Source: Pontibacter amylolyticus
Lineage (GTDB): Bacteria; Bacteroidota; Bacteroidia; Cytophagales; Hymenobacteraceae
DNA: 64,000 bases
Reading direction: 5' to 3'
NCBI RefSeq assembly: GCF_014638845.1
Contig: NZ_BMFP01000002.1
Span: forward strand, 452,373 to 516,372
Translations under genes and position numbers: made by a program
Notes under the pieces: model-generated
What the model was told of the DNA's origin: nothing
The model's input: the letters and a program-made list of their open reading frames with translations, nothing else
The model's database searches: none
Part shown: in pieces, positions 44,077-54,148 of the stretch
How the letters are laid out: each line of letters begins with the position of its first letter
Numbering within the stretch: the stretch's first letter is position 1

Positions 44077-44806
44077 GTTGCTAAGCAGTTTTTAGGAGTT
44101 ACTAATGACTCTTATACATAGAGGGGCTTAGCTGCTACGGGTTACTAATCGCGAAACGCAGGTAAGACTTAATTCCGTCTTTGCGATGAAGCCACTGCCA
44201 AAATTGTAGGTCTCGAAGCTTGTACATTATTGTATCCTTAATTAAGGTTTAGACCAAGAATCATAAGTGCTGATTAATGAAATATAGCCTGCTAGTTTAA
44301 AAGTAAACATTAATAGGGTGTTTAAATATTAAAATATTAAGTAAAAAATTAATATTTTTTAGTCCAATTCTAGATTTTGATATGCATGAGCATAAGTGGC
44401 TGATATCCATAAGTTTGATTTGATGTATATAATTTTTTACTGAGAATATTTGTTGATGTAAAGAATGATGAATGATGCAATTTGTAAATTTCCATTAAAA
44501 AAAATAACAATAATTGCATGGATATTACCTGCCCTATCATTAATATTGCTTTATATTAATAATTATTTATATTAATTTAGTTAAAGGCAAAATAATTCTC
44601 CTGAATATTTTAATGGGTAGAAAGTGATTCTGTAAGTCAGCAAACTGCTTATTGTCTTATAGTTAGTCAAACTATACCTATCTGGCTAGGTTTCTAGAAA
44701 TAGAGTCCTAAAAAATGCTGTAAAAAGCATGAATGGGATTACTGTGTCCATACCTAGTCTCCGGTCAAGCCACTACCAAGCTGAATCTTCTAATTTTTTG
44801 TTCATT
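44077..44806. promoter_or_regulatory. AT-rich gap and leader of the second T9SS cargo gene
   Basis: About 730 bases without a gene. The right part is homologous to the leader of the first T9SS gene: GCAATTTGT at 44477 and TTAATATTGCTTTATA at 44540. The left part (44160-44220) has a CGTCTTTGCGATGAAGCC segment reminiscent of a degraded dispersed repeat. Confidence 0.5.
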
Positions 44807-47065
44807 ATGAAACACATCTACAATCCAACTAAGGCCGTTCACATCCAGCAGCCATCTGCCAAAGCTATGGGGGCAGCTGCGGCAAGCAAAATTTTTATGT
44901 TAATGTTGCTAAGCTTTTTCCTACTGGTGAGTGAGGAGAGTTTTGGGCAGACTATTACTAATATTTCACCAAGTTGTGTGATAGCTGGTCAAGACGTTAC
45001 TTTCACGATTAACGGTGATAAATTTAATACTGGAGGAGGTAATCCGTCTTATATTATACTAAATGAAAGTAGTGATTATATAATACCTTTATCTATATCA
45101 AAAAATCAAATAGTAGTTACTATTCCTGGTAATCGTATAAGTGGGACTAGTCTCTCATTTAAGGTTGGTCAGCCGAGTGGGGAGTCAACAAATCCGGGCA
45201 CAATTAACGTTGTACAGTTGGTGGGGATTCCTGGTCAAACTTGCGTAGCTGGTAATAGTGTTACTCTTTCAGCAACAGGGTCCTCCAATGGTAACTATCG
45301 TTGGTATGCATCTGCAACTGGTGGGACATCAATAGGCCAACAGTCGACATTACTTTTAAACGGTTTACAAAACAGTACAACATATTATGTTAGCGCTGTT
45401 ATCGGAGGATGTGAAACAGCAAGAATACCTGTACAAGCGGTGGTGGGAAACAGTATTATACCAACGGCTGTGAATAATGGAAGATGTAATGCTGGTCAAT
45501 TAACTATAAGTGTTACAGGAGCGCCAGTAAACACCGAGTATCGATGGTATAATACTCCAACTTCAAATTCTATACAACATACAGGTGCTACATTGACTGA
45601 TGTATTTGATAGGACAACAACTTATTATGTAAGCATTTACAATGCAACTAGTGGCGGCTGTGAAAGTGCGAGAGTACCTGTAACAGCAACCATCGGAAAC
45701 CCACCTACACCAACTATTACATCTGATGGAGACTGTGGGAATGGAAATCCAACTATTACCTTAACAGCCCATGGAGCTTTAGGTAGTCAAGTTTATAGAT
45801 GGTATAGGGATGCATCAGGCGGAACACCTATTAAAACAGGTAATACATTGTCAATTAGAAGAAATAGTGAATCAGGTTACTACTATGTGGCAGTTTATGA
45901 TGCAAATGGTAACTGTGAAAGTTCAGCTAGAGCTATAATAAATATCACAAATGAAGCACCAGCTGCCCCACAAGCAACAAATGGCGTTAGATGCGGAGAA
46001 GGGGAGGTGGTGCTTAGTGCCTCAGGTGCTTTAGGGGGAGAGACTTATAGGTGGTACACCACGCAATCAGGCGGGAGCTACTTGAGCCAAGGCCTATCAT
46101 TCACTACACCTACAATCCAAGCAGGAACGAGTATTAACTATTATGTAAGTAAAGTAAACATAGGGACAGGATGTGATGGGGAAAGAGTACTTATAACAGC
46201 AACGGCAAACCCCATAGTTTCCACAGCTATTGAAGGAAATATAGTAGGGCTAGCGAACCCAGAGGTGAATAAGAGAGCTGATTATACCTATGAAATTAAT
46301 ATTCCAGACAATGAAATCATAGGTCATGAATGGCTAATATATTATAACAATACACCTGAGCCATTAAGGGTTGTAGGAGGTAAAACATATACCATAGAAT
46401 CTGTGCCTGCAGAAATGGAAAGGGTTGCTGTTGTACTACAGCTTGCGCCAGGAATTTGCTATACAGCAGCAAGCATTGATGGGAAAATTGCTATCGATGA
46501 TCTTCCAATCACTCCCCTCCCAGTAGAGCTCATGTTCTTCAAAGCGCAGGCACAGACAAAAGGTGTGAACCTAACCTGGGCAACTGCTTCGGAACTGGAG
46601 AACAAAGGCTTTGAAGTGCAGGTATCAAGCAACGGTAGAGATTTTAAGGCAATCGGTTTTGTAGAGAGTAAAGTAGGAACAACTTCACTGCGCCAAGACT
46701 ACAGCTTCCTGGATACAAAAGCAGTGTCTGGCACACGCTACTACCGCCTGAAGCAGGTTGATTTTGACGGTACAACTTCCTTCTCGCCAATCAGAGCTGT
46801 TGCTTTGGATGCAGGTAACAGCACAGTTTCAGCATATCCGAATCCGTTTGATGATGCAGTTATTGTGACACTTAACGGCACAGAAGCTAGAAATGTGCAG
46901 GTAGTTTTGATGGATGCGATGGGGAAAGTACTGCTGCAGCGCACCGAAGAGACATCCGGGAACTCCATTACAGTCGATATGCGCAACGTCACGACCAAAG
47001 GCATGTATGTGCTGCATGTACTTGATAACAACACAAAGCATACCTTCAAGATTATGAAGCGCTAG
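44807..47065 (+). CDS. T9SS cargo protein with tandem Ig-like repeats
   Basis: A 752-residue secreted protein. Signal peptide begins MKHIYN and ends SEESFGQ. An IPT/TIG-like domain (ITNISPSCVIAGQDV) is followed by four tandem repeats of about 80 residues of the Ig-like (Ig_7-type) kind, each with C...G, a YRWY strand, T-x-YYVS and C-[ED]. Then come LPVELMFFKA and a T9SS type A sorting domain ending HTFKIMKR. The frame opens at 44729, but the ATG at 44807 aligns with the paralogue at 42419. It is probably a surface adhesin or matrix protein, by domain type only. Confidence 0.86.
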   Translation: MKHIYNPTKAVHIQQPSAKAMGAAAASKIFMLMLLSFFLLVSEESFGQTITNISPSCVIAGQDVTFTINGDKFNTGGGNPSYIILNESSDYIIPLSISKNQIVVTIPGNRISGTSLSFKVGQPSGESTNPGTINVVQLVGIPGQTCVAGNSVTLSATGSSNGNYRWYASATGGTSIGQQSTLLLNGLQNSTTYYVSAVIGGCETARIPVQAVVGNSIIPTAVNNGRCNAGQLTISVTGAPVNTEYRWYNTPTSNSIQHTGATLTDVFDRTTTYYVSIYNATSGGCESARVPVTATIGNPPTPTITSDGDCGNGNPTITLTAHGALGSQVYRWYRDASGGTPIKTGNTLSIRRNSESGYYYVAVYDANGNCESSARAIINITNEAPAAPQATNGVRCGEGEVVLSASGALGGETYRWYTTQSGGSYLSQGLSFTTPTIQAGTSINYYVSKVNIGTGCDGERVLITATANPIVSTAIEGNIVGLANPEVNKRADYTYEINIPDNEIIGHEWLIYYNNTPEPLRVVGGKTYTIESVPAEMERVAVVLQLAPGICYTAASIDGKIAIDDLPITPLPVELMFFKAQAQTKGVNLTWATASELENKGFEVQVSSNGRDFKAIGFVESKVGTTSLRQDYSFLDTKAVSGTRYYRLKQVDFDGTTSFSPIRAVALDAGNSTVSAYPNPFDDAVIVTLNGTEARNVQVVLMDAMGKVLLQRTEETSGNSITVDMRNVTTKGMYVLHVLDNNTKHTFKIMKR

Positions 47066-47088
47066 GTATAAGATACTACTAGCTTTTT

Positions 47089-47126
47089 AAAAGGGCAGCT
47101 GCAATAAAATGCAGCTGCCCTTTTTT
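47089..47126 (+). terminator. intrinsic terminator after the second T9SS cargo gene
   Basis: A stem AAAAGGGCAGCTGC / GCAGCTGCCCTTTT with an 8-base loop and a T6 tail. Confidence 0.9.
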
Positions 47127-47757
47127 GCTTTATGGCAAGGGCGCTCTTCGAGTCATTTGGAAGCTAGCAACAGAGTATAGGCATCACTGGGTATGTGGAA
47201 GAAGGAAGTCAATATTAGAAGTGGTTGTGTAGGGGAAGGCGATAAGAACAAGAGAATTATTGACTAAAGAGATTATCTCTTCAAGAGATTAAACCTAATG
47301 AAAGGTGTTCCGCAAAATATAATAGACAGCAAATAGAAGGTTGTGGCTTTATCCATATAACTGGGACAAAAAAATGCTCTATTATATACATAAACCAAAA
47401 TGTTTATAGAATTGTGCAATAAGCATCTAAGGTAGATTGGATTAAAGACAGAGGTATAATAATAAGAATTTTATATATATACTTTTACAATGCAATATGG
47501 GAAGAACAATGTGCGAACACTTTTTATTCATATGCTGGGTAGGCATATAACAAAAAGTGTCCATGTGCCCTTGAATAGGGCTATATATAAAAAAGGCCAC
47601 TACAAATCAAAAAAGGCATATTACTAAGTAAATATTAAAATCGGACAAAAAAAGAGTCTAATTGATTGCTGAAATGAAAGATAAATTATCTTATTTTGTG
47701 GCAATTAACTTTTCATTAAAACAGCACAATAAAATTAGTAACCCTTAACTTTTAGCT
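47127..47757. other. AT-rich gap before the giant IPT/TIG gene
   Basis: About 630 bases with no credible gene, very AT-rich toward the right. I see no copy of the leader anchors shared by the two preceding genes and no clear TAnnTTTG box; a TTATTTTG near 47692 is one base short of consensus spacing. Confidence 0.4.
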
Positions 47758-50700
47758 ATGGCACAACTCTACAATCCCACTTTAAGCCGGCTATTGCGTT
47801 CACTGCTCCTGCAGTGCGTGATTATGCTGGGTCTGGTCTCCGCCGCATTGGCGCAGGCTACACTGCCAATCAATTATGATGGTCCTTGGGGAGCAGAACT
47901 ACCTCAAGGTTGGTCAAAAACTGGCTCCATCATCACTGGGCAGGACTTAGAAGGCGGAAGCCAAGGCTCAGCACAGTTCAGGAGTGCGGGCGCTACCATC
48001 CAAATTAGCTTTGCAAACGCAAGCACTACTGATTTCAGATTGAGATATAGCCTGCAAGCTGTAACAACAAGATCTGGATATAGTGCGAGCTTTACTGTTA
48101 GCTATTCTACAGATAATGGGAGCACCTATACGCCAACTGAAAGCGCAAATGCCATAACACCAGCAAGAACTGCGCAGCGATTGACGGATTTACTTCCGGC
48201 AGCTACGACCAATATCCGCTTCACGCTTAATTCTGTTTCTGAAGCTTACGTTTTGCTTGATGCGATTGAGTTGGTGCAAACTCCGGAAGTACTTGCAGTT
48301 ACGCCAACTAGTGGCGTGCCTGGAACGGCTGTAACCATTACAGGTAACCGCCTGAATAACGCTACAGTTAAGTTTGGGGAAATTGAAGTGCCTGCGACAT
48401 TGACTATTAAAGATGCTACAGGTGCAGAAAGCACAGTAGATGGAGTTACCATTAATGCAGCAGGTACAGAGATTATTGCTTATGTACCTTACGGTGCAGT
48501 AGCAAACTCTCCTATTATAGTTACGACACAGTACGGCACAACAGCACAAGTTGACTTTACAGTGCTAGCGCCGACATTTGACCCAACCACTCCTTTCTCA
48601 CCAATCTCAGGTATAGCAGGTGCTACGGTAGAATTGTTTGGCAACAACTTCATCGATGCAAGAGAAGTGCTTTTTAATGGAGCAGCCGCGACATTCACTG
48701 TTAATCACAACGGCAAAATTACCGCTACTATACCTAACTTGGCTAGTTCAGGTCCGATAACTGTGACCACTCCAGCGGGTAGTGTAGAAAGTATAGCGTT
48801 CGATGTGCCAGAGCCGACTATCATAACCTTTTCTCCTGCTTTTGGAGAAGCTCTTGAAACAGAAGTAATCATCTCGGGTGAAAACTACCACAATGTGACG
48901 AAAGTTGAGTTTAATGGTGTCGCTGTAACAAGCTTCACAGTTAATGAAACAAATAACGAAATAACGGTAACCGTGCCACTTGGCGCGAGCACAGGTCCAA
49001 TAACTGTGACAAGCCCTGCGGGTATAGCAACTAGCGCCGATCCATTTGAAGTGCCAGCGCCAGCTTTTGTAGCGCGTGTAATCGTTGAAGGTGAAGCCCC
49101 AGTAGAGTTCAACCCAACCAAAACAGGTGCAGGGAAAACAATCACTATCTTTGGTGAAAACCTGGCAAGCGTAAGCCGCGTGGTATTCGCTGGTGCTGAA
49201 GGCGAAGGTGTTGATGGTACTAACCTAGTTGCTATTACGGATACTGAGTTGACAGTAACTGTACCAGTAGGTGCAGCCACTGGCTTCCTGCAGTTAATTG
49301 CTCCAGGGGAAAAATCAGCGACAAGCTCACAAGAGTTTGAGTTTGTGCCAGCTCCTGTTATTGCTGAAGTAAACCCAATATATGGTGAAAGAAATGCTCA
49401 AATAACTATAACAGGATCTAACTTCCAAGATGCAGAATCTGTTAAAATTGGTAATGGTACAGTAGCCGCAGCGGACTTCATTTCAAATACGGGCAGTGTA
49501 ATCACTCTATCTGTACCTAACGAAGCCACTACAGGCACTGTGTCTGTAACGACACCACTTGGTGGTACTGGTGTTTGGAACGGAACATTTGATGTGGTGC
49601 TCGCGCCGACCATCATAGCCTTTACACCTAATGAAGGTCCGATTGGTCAAGAGATAACATTGAAAGGCACAAACTTGAAGTATGTAACAGAGGTTGTTTT
49701 CCTTGGAGATAACAATACAGAAGAAGATACCGATGCAAGAGTAACCTTTACAACACCTAACGACAGCGAAACACAGCTTGTGTTCAGTGTACCAACAGGT
49801 GCGACAGCTAGCAAAGGTAAGCTGCTCGTTAGAAACTCTGTTGACGCCGCTGTTTCTGAAGTTGAGTTTGAAGTGATTCTTCGCCCAGTAGTGCAGTCTA
49901 TCACGCCAACTATGGGTGTGGTTGCTTCCACAGTAACAATAAATGGTTATAACTTCGACAACGCAACATCACTAAACTTTGGCGGTGTAGTAATACCAGC
50001 AGCGACAGAAGGTACAGAAGGCTTCACAGTTGTATCGGATAATCAGATTACAGTAACAGTTCCAGAGGAAGCACTTGTTATCTCGCCTATCGTTATCACA
50101 AACGCATCTGGCAACAGCGAGCCTGTAAACTTCACGGTAATCAAAACGCCTACTATTGTTTCATTTGTTGAGGAAAGAGGCATCGTGGGCAGTGAAGTTG
50201 TTATCACTGGTACAAACTTCTACGGCGAAAATATTACGGTATCTTTTGCAAGTGCAGAAGGCAGTGTTGATGCGCCAGCTAGAGACGTTACTCCTACTCA
50301 GCTGAAAGTATCGGTTCCTGCAGGTGCTGTTACAGGTAACCTGATAGTAACGAATGCAGCCGGATCAAGCGAGCCAAGCACAGATACATATGTAGTTGCA
50401 ACAACTGCAGAAATCTTCAGCTTCACCCCTACTACCGGTAAAGTAGGTGATGACGTAACAATTACTGGCTGGTTGATGCAGAATGTGACAGAGGTTGCCT
50501 TCAATGGAACAAAAGCAGCAGTAACGCCAAACGCTGAAGGTAGAACACTTACAGTGAAAGTGCCTGAAGGTGCTACAACTGGTAGATTATCTCTGTTCGA
50601 AGGTGAGAATTCAGTGTTTACAACAGCAGAAGACCAAATTTTCACTGTTATACCTGCACCAACCATCGCAACAGTTAACCCTAACAGCGGCGTTGGTGGA

Positions 50701-53700
50701 ACAGTGGTAACCATCACAGGTACCAACTTCATTGATGTAACGTCTGTTACCTTTAATGGTGTGGCAGTTGCTACAGCGGATATTGCAGTTAATGAAACAT
50801 TCGACGTGCTTACAGTAACAGTACCAACTACGGCTACTACTGGTGCCTTAGTAGTTACTGCAGATGCTGGTGAAGCAATTTATGCGAACTTTATAGTTCC
50901 AACACCTGCTGCCATCACATTCACAAACAACACTGCATCTCCATTTAAGAGCTATGCGGACCAGCTGGTTACAATTAGAGGTCAATACTTCACCAATGCA
51001 ACAGAAATTGACTTTAACGGAAAGAAGATTACTACAGGTATAACTGTAGTAGACGAAGTTGAAGGCAGCACTGAAGCTGACCGCTTCCAGTTGATTACTG
51101 TTAAGGCGCCGTTTGATGCAGGAACAGGTAAGATCACAGTAACTACTCCTGCTGGTTCAGGTGTGAGTGCTGATGACTATACTGTGAAAGAACCTAAGAT
51201 AGCCAGCATCAGTGCTACTGAAGGTTACGCAGCCCAAACAGTATTAACGATTACAGGGGAATTGTTTACGCAATACTGGAATGAAACATTGAATAACAAT
51301 GAAGGTGGCGAGGATGTGAAAGCGCCAATTGTTAAGTTCAATGGAGCACAGGTTGAAGCTACAAACTATTCGCCAGAAGGCACTAGCATTACGGTGACAG
51401 TACCAGGTTCTGCCAGAACAGGTAGTGTAACAGTTATGTCTGGTAGCGGCGAAAGTGAGCCAGTACAGTTTAATGTACTTGCTCCTGTGTTATCATCTGT
51501 TACACCTACAGCAGTTTATGCAGGCCAAACGGTAACAATCTCAGGTACAAACTTTATCAACATAAGAAGTATGTCCTATGGTAACATTCCAATTACTGGT
51601 TATAATGTTGAGTTAACTGATACGGTGAAAGGCACAGGTACTATCACCTTCGTGGCGCCAGTAATCAACCACAATACAACAAATACATTATCAGTAACCT
51701 CAACAAGTGGCACAGGTAGTACAGACGTATTTACAATATATAGGCCAGTAATTTCTAATGTCTTCGAAACAGGTAAAGAAAGCCCTGCAGACAGAAGAGT
51801 ATACGCTGGCGTAAACACTATTACGATAAAAGGTACACGCTTCGACGAATATTGGAATGGAGCAGTTACTAGTGCCAACCCTACGTTATCTCTAGTAAGA
51901 ACAGGTACTAATGGAACTGTAACACCACTAACAAATTTCACCTTAACACCAAGTGCAAACGAGGCAGGCGAAGATGTAATTGTTGCCAATATTCCAGCAA
52001 ATATGTCGGCGGGAGATTACTTTGTTAGAGTAGGCAGCGAGAGCGGCACAGGACAATCTTCTGGAGCAGCTGGTACAATCACTGTTCTTGGTACGCCAAC
52101 TATCACTAGCCTGAGCAAAGTAGTTGGTCTTGTAGGTGACGAGTTGATTATCAACGGTACATTCTTCGATGACGCCACTAAAGTAACTTTCTTGGGTATT
52201 GATGGAGAAGAAGATGAAGTAGAAGCTGTCAACCCAACAGTAACCTCAACTTCTATAACCGTTAAAGTACCAGTAGGAGCTACAATCGGTAAAATAGCGG
52301 TAACCACTCCTTTTGGAGGTGGAGAAGGAACTACTGTGGTAAGTACTCAAATCTTCAGAGTAGTGAAAGCGCCGATTGTGTATGACTTTAATGCGAAAGA
52401 AGGACCATCTGGCTCAATTGTAACTATTACTGGCGAGAACCTGATTGCAGTTAATGGCATGATAAAAGTGTCATTCAAAGGTCATGGTGGTGAGGCTGTT
52501 CCTGCTCCACTTGCTAGTCAAATTGAGCTAACTGCAGAAGTTAAATCACAGGACCTTGTGACTGCTCGTTCAATTACAGTAGAAGTTCCAGCCAACGCGC
52601 TTACAGGAGTAATTACACTGACAAATGAAGTAAGTTCAACTACTACGGCTGAATCGAGAGATACTGAAGTTGACGTGTACACAGTAACCAGCCCAGTAGT
52701 AGTAAGATTCGAAAGAGCCTCCGACAATAGCGCTATTGATGCTGACAGACCTGCTCGTCTGCTTGAAACTATAAATGTAAGAGGCTACAACTTAGTAGGT
52801 GTGCAAGGTCTGAGAATAGGCAGCACAAATGTATTTGGCTATTACGAGGAGAGTCAGCACACCTTGGAAATGATTGTGCCAAGAACAACACCTAGATCAG
52901 CTGTAGTAACTGTAACAACTATAGTAGGCACTGATACGAGCGAAGATATGCTTGAAATCATAAGACCGAATATTACAGTTAGCCCTACAGTGCTAAGCTT
53001 CAAAGCAGCGACTGAAACAAATGGTGTGTGGAATTACGAGGTTAAGAACTACACTGTAACGGCAACCAACCTCGCAGTGGGACAAAACTTAACTATCTCC
53101 TTAAGTGAGAACATGCCATATCTGCTTTCACTTGATCCTAACTCAACTGCAGAAGATGCTTGGACGACAGGTATGACGCTTTCAGCAGACGAAAACGGTA
53201 ACTTGACAAAGGTTGTTTATGCTAGAAATAATAGCACAGCAGTTGCGAATGATGAGAGCAGTAGACAGACAGTACTTGCTAATCATACTTCATTAGAAGC
53301 AATGACAGCTACTGTAACCCTACAGTCTGAAATCATCCCACTCCCAGTAGAACTCATCGCTTTCAACGCCAGAAAAGAAGGCAACGGTGTTCAACTGACA
53401 TGGGCGACAGCTTCTGAGTTGGATAACGACTACTTCGAAGTGCAGATGACAGAAGACCTGAAAGGTGAGTTTAAGGCTGTAGGCAAAGTGAAGAGCAAAG
53501 TGAACACGACTTCGCTTCGTCATGACTATCAGTTCAACCACAAAGGCAACTTCAACGGCACACGTTACTACAGACTGAAGCAAGTAGACCTGGATGGTAC
53601 AACCGATTACAGCAAAGTGGTGGCCGTATCGTCTAACGGCGTGAACCTGGCAGTTGGCCCAAGAGTGTATCCTAACCCAATCAACGCTGACTCTAAACTG

Positions 53701-53904
53701 GTATACAACGCCGACAGAGCAGGTAAGTTGAATGTGCGTATCGTGAACATGAATGGCTCAGCCGTACAGAACCTGAGCTACGACATCGAGGAAGGTGAGA
53801 ACACCATCCTTCTGAACCTGAACAACAACCTACCAACAGGTATCTACATCCTGATGACAGAGTTCAACGGTAAAATGGAGCAGGTAAAACTGATGAAGCA
53901 GTAG
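47758..53904 (+). CDS. giant T9SS-secreted IPT/TIG repeat protein
   Basis: A 2048-residue protein. The signal peptide starts MAQLYNP and ends SAALAQ. A beta-sandwich N-terminal domain (to about residue 175) is followed by about 17 IPT/TIG-type repeats of 80-120 residues with the recurring form P-x-I-x2-F-x-P-x2-G-x2-G-x2-VTITG-x-NF. A spacer near residue 1740, an IPLPVELIAFNARKEG segment and a T9SS type A sorting domain (YPNPINADSKLVYNA...EQVKLMKQ) end it. It has few Cys and is acidic. TIG repeats are typical of adhesins and carbohydrate-contact proteins. The function is not shown by the sequence. Confidence 0.9.
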   Translation: MAQLYNPTLSRLLRSLLLQCVIMLGLVSAALAQATLPINYDGPWGAELPQGWSKTGSIITGQDLEGGSQGSAQFRSAGATIQISFANASTTDFRLRYSLQAVTTRSGYSASFTVSYSTDNGSTYTPTESANAITPARTAQRLTDLLPAATTNIRFTLNSVSEAYVLLDAIELVQTPEVLAVTPTSGVPGTAVTITGNRLNNATVKFGEIEVPATLTIKDATGAESTVDGVTINAAGTEIIAYVPYGAVANSPIIVTTQYGTTAQVDFTVLAPTFDPTTPFSPISGIAGATVELFGNNFIDAREVLFNGAAATFTVNHNGKITATIPNLASSGPITVTTPAGSVESIAFDVPEPTIITFSPAFGEALETEVIISGENYHNVTKVEFNGVAVTSFTVNETNNEITVTVPLGASTGPITVTSPAGIATSADPFEVPAPAFVARVIVEGEAPVEFNPTKTGAGKTITIFGENLASVSRVVFAGAEGEGVDGTNLVAITDTELTVTVPVGAATGFLQLIAPGEKSATSSQEFEFVPAPVIAEVNPIYGERNAQITITGSNFQDAESVKIGNGTVAAADFISNTGSVITLSVPNEATTGTVSVTTPLGGTGVWNGTFDVVLAPTIIAFTPNEGPIGQEITLKGTNLKYVTEVVFLGDNNTEEDTDARVTFTTPNDSETQLVFSVPTGATASKGKLLVRNSVDAAVSEVEFEVILRPVVQSITPTMGVVASTVTINGYNFDNATSLNFGGVVIPAATEGTEGFTVVSDNQITVTVPEEALVISPIVITNASGNSEPVNFTVIKTPTIVSFVEERGIVGSEVVITGTNFYGENITVSFASAEGSVDAPARDVTPTQLKVSVPAGAVTGNLIVTNAAGSSEPSTDTYVVATTAEIFSFTPTTGKVGDDVTITGWLMQNVTEVAFNGTKAAVTPNAEGRTLTVKVPEGATTGRLSLFEGENSVFTTAEDQIFTVIPAPTIATVNPNSGVGGTVVTITGTNFIDVTSVTFNGVAVATADIAVNETFDVLTVTVPTTATTGALVVTADAGEAIYANFIVPTPAAITFTNNTASPFKSYADQLVTIRGQYFTNATEIDFNGKKITTGITVVDEVEGSTEADRFQLITVKAPFDAGTGKITVTTPAGSGVSADDYTVKEPKIASISATEGYAAQTVLTITGELFTQYWNETLNNNEGGEDVKAPIVKFNGAQVEATNYSPEGTSITVTVPGSARTGSVTVMSGSGESEPVQFNVLAPVLSSVTPTAVYAGQTVTISGTNFINIRSMSYGNIPITGYNVELTDTVKGTGTITFVAPVINHNTTNTLSVTSTSGTGSTDVFTIYRPVISNVFETGKESPADRRVYAGVNTITIKGTRFDEYWNGAVTSANPTLSLVRTGTNGTVTPLTNFTLTPSANEAGEDVIVANIPANMSAGDYFVRVGSESGTGQSSGAAGTITVLGTPTITSLSKVVGLVGDELIINGTFFDDATKVTFLGIDGEEDEVEAVNPTVTSTSITVKVPVGATIGKIAVTTPFGGGEGTTVVSTQIFRVVKAPIVYDFNAKEGPSGSIVTITGENLIAVNGMIKVSFKGHGGEAVPAPLASQIELTAEVKSQDLVTARSITVEVPANALTGVITLTNEVSSTTTAESRDTEVDVYTVTSPVVVRFERASDNSAIDADRPARLLETINVRGYNLVGVQGLRIGSTNVFGYYEESQHTLEMIVPRTTPRSAVVTVTTIVGTDTSEDMLEIIRPNITVSPTVLSFKAATETNGVWNYEVKNYTVTATNLAVGQNLTISLSENMPYLLSLDPNSTAEDAWTTGMTLSADENGNLTKVVYARNNSTAVANDESSRQTVLANHTSLEAMTATVTLQSEIIPLPVELIAFNARKEGNGVQLTWATASELDNDYFEVQMTEDLKGEFKAVGKVKSKVNTTSLRHDYQFNHKGNFNGTRYYRLKQVDLDGTTDYSKVVAVSSNGVNLAVGPRVYPNPINADSKLVYNADRAGKLNVRIVNMNGSAVQNLSYDIEEGENTILLNLNNNLPTGIYILMTEFNGKMEQVKLMKQ

Positions 53905-53924
53905 ACCCAAAGCTCACCTATTAT

Positions 53925-53962
53925 AAAAGAAGGCCCGCCAAATTGGCGGGCCTTCTTTTTTT
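53925..53962 (+). terminator. intrinsic terminator after the giant IPT/TIG gene
   Basis: A GC-rich stem (GAAGGCCCGCCA / TGGCGGGCCTTC) extended by A-T pairs, with an AAT loop and a long T-run. Confidence 0.92.
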
Positions 53963-53968
53963 GCGCTC

Positions 53969-54016
53969 AGGTATAGCGAATCATACATAGGTATAGCGCG
54001 CCCGGTACAGGTATAG
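53969..54016. repeat. three AGGTATAG octamers phased at 20 bp
   Basis: Direct copies start at 53969, 53989 and 54009, exactly 20 bases apart, each extended to AGGTATAGC. A fourth copy in opposite orientation lies at 54057-54064. The array is between a terminator and the glyA promoter. Confidence 0.85.
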
Positions 54017-54092
54017 CAAAATCCAATATACAAGCCAAGAGCAGGAATGACCACCGCTATACCTGTCCCTTCCTCATATAAACATTTGAAAC

Positions 54093-54124
54093 ATTGGTTT
54101 ATTCAGGCGCAAGCTTTAATTTTG
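54093..54124 (+). promoter_or_regulatory. promoter of glyA
   Basis: ATTG (54093-54096) and TAATTTTG (54117-54124) fit the Bacteroidota -33 TTG and -7 TAnnTTTG elements with a 20-base spacer. The implied start near 54130 leaves about 20 bases before the glyA ATG at 54149 and rules out the longer reading frame. Confidence 0.65.
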
Positions 54125-54148
54125 AAGGAATATAAAAACAAAGAAGCC

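Noticed and set aside
54047..54148. N-terminal extension of serine hydroxymethyltransferase
   Set aside because: It overlaps a good promoter and has no family similarity.
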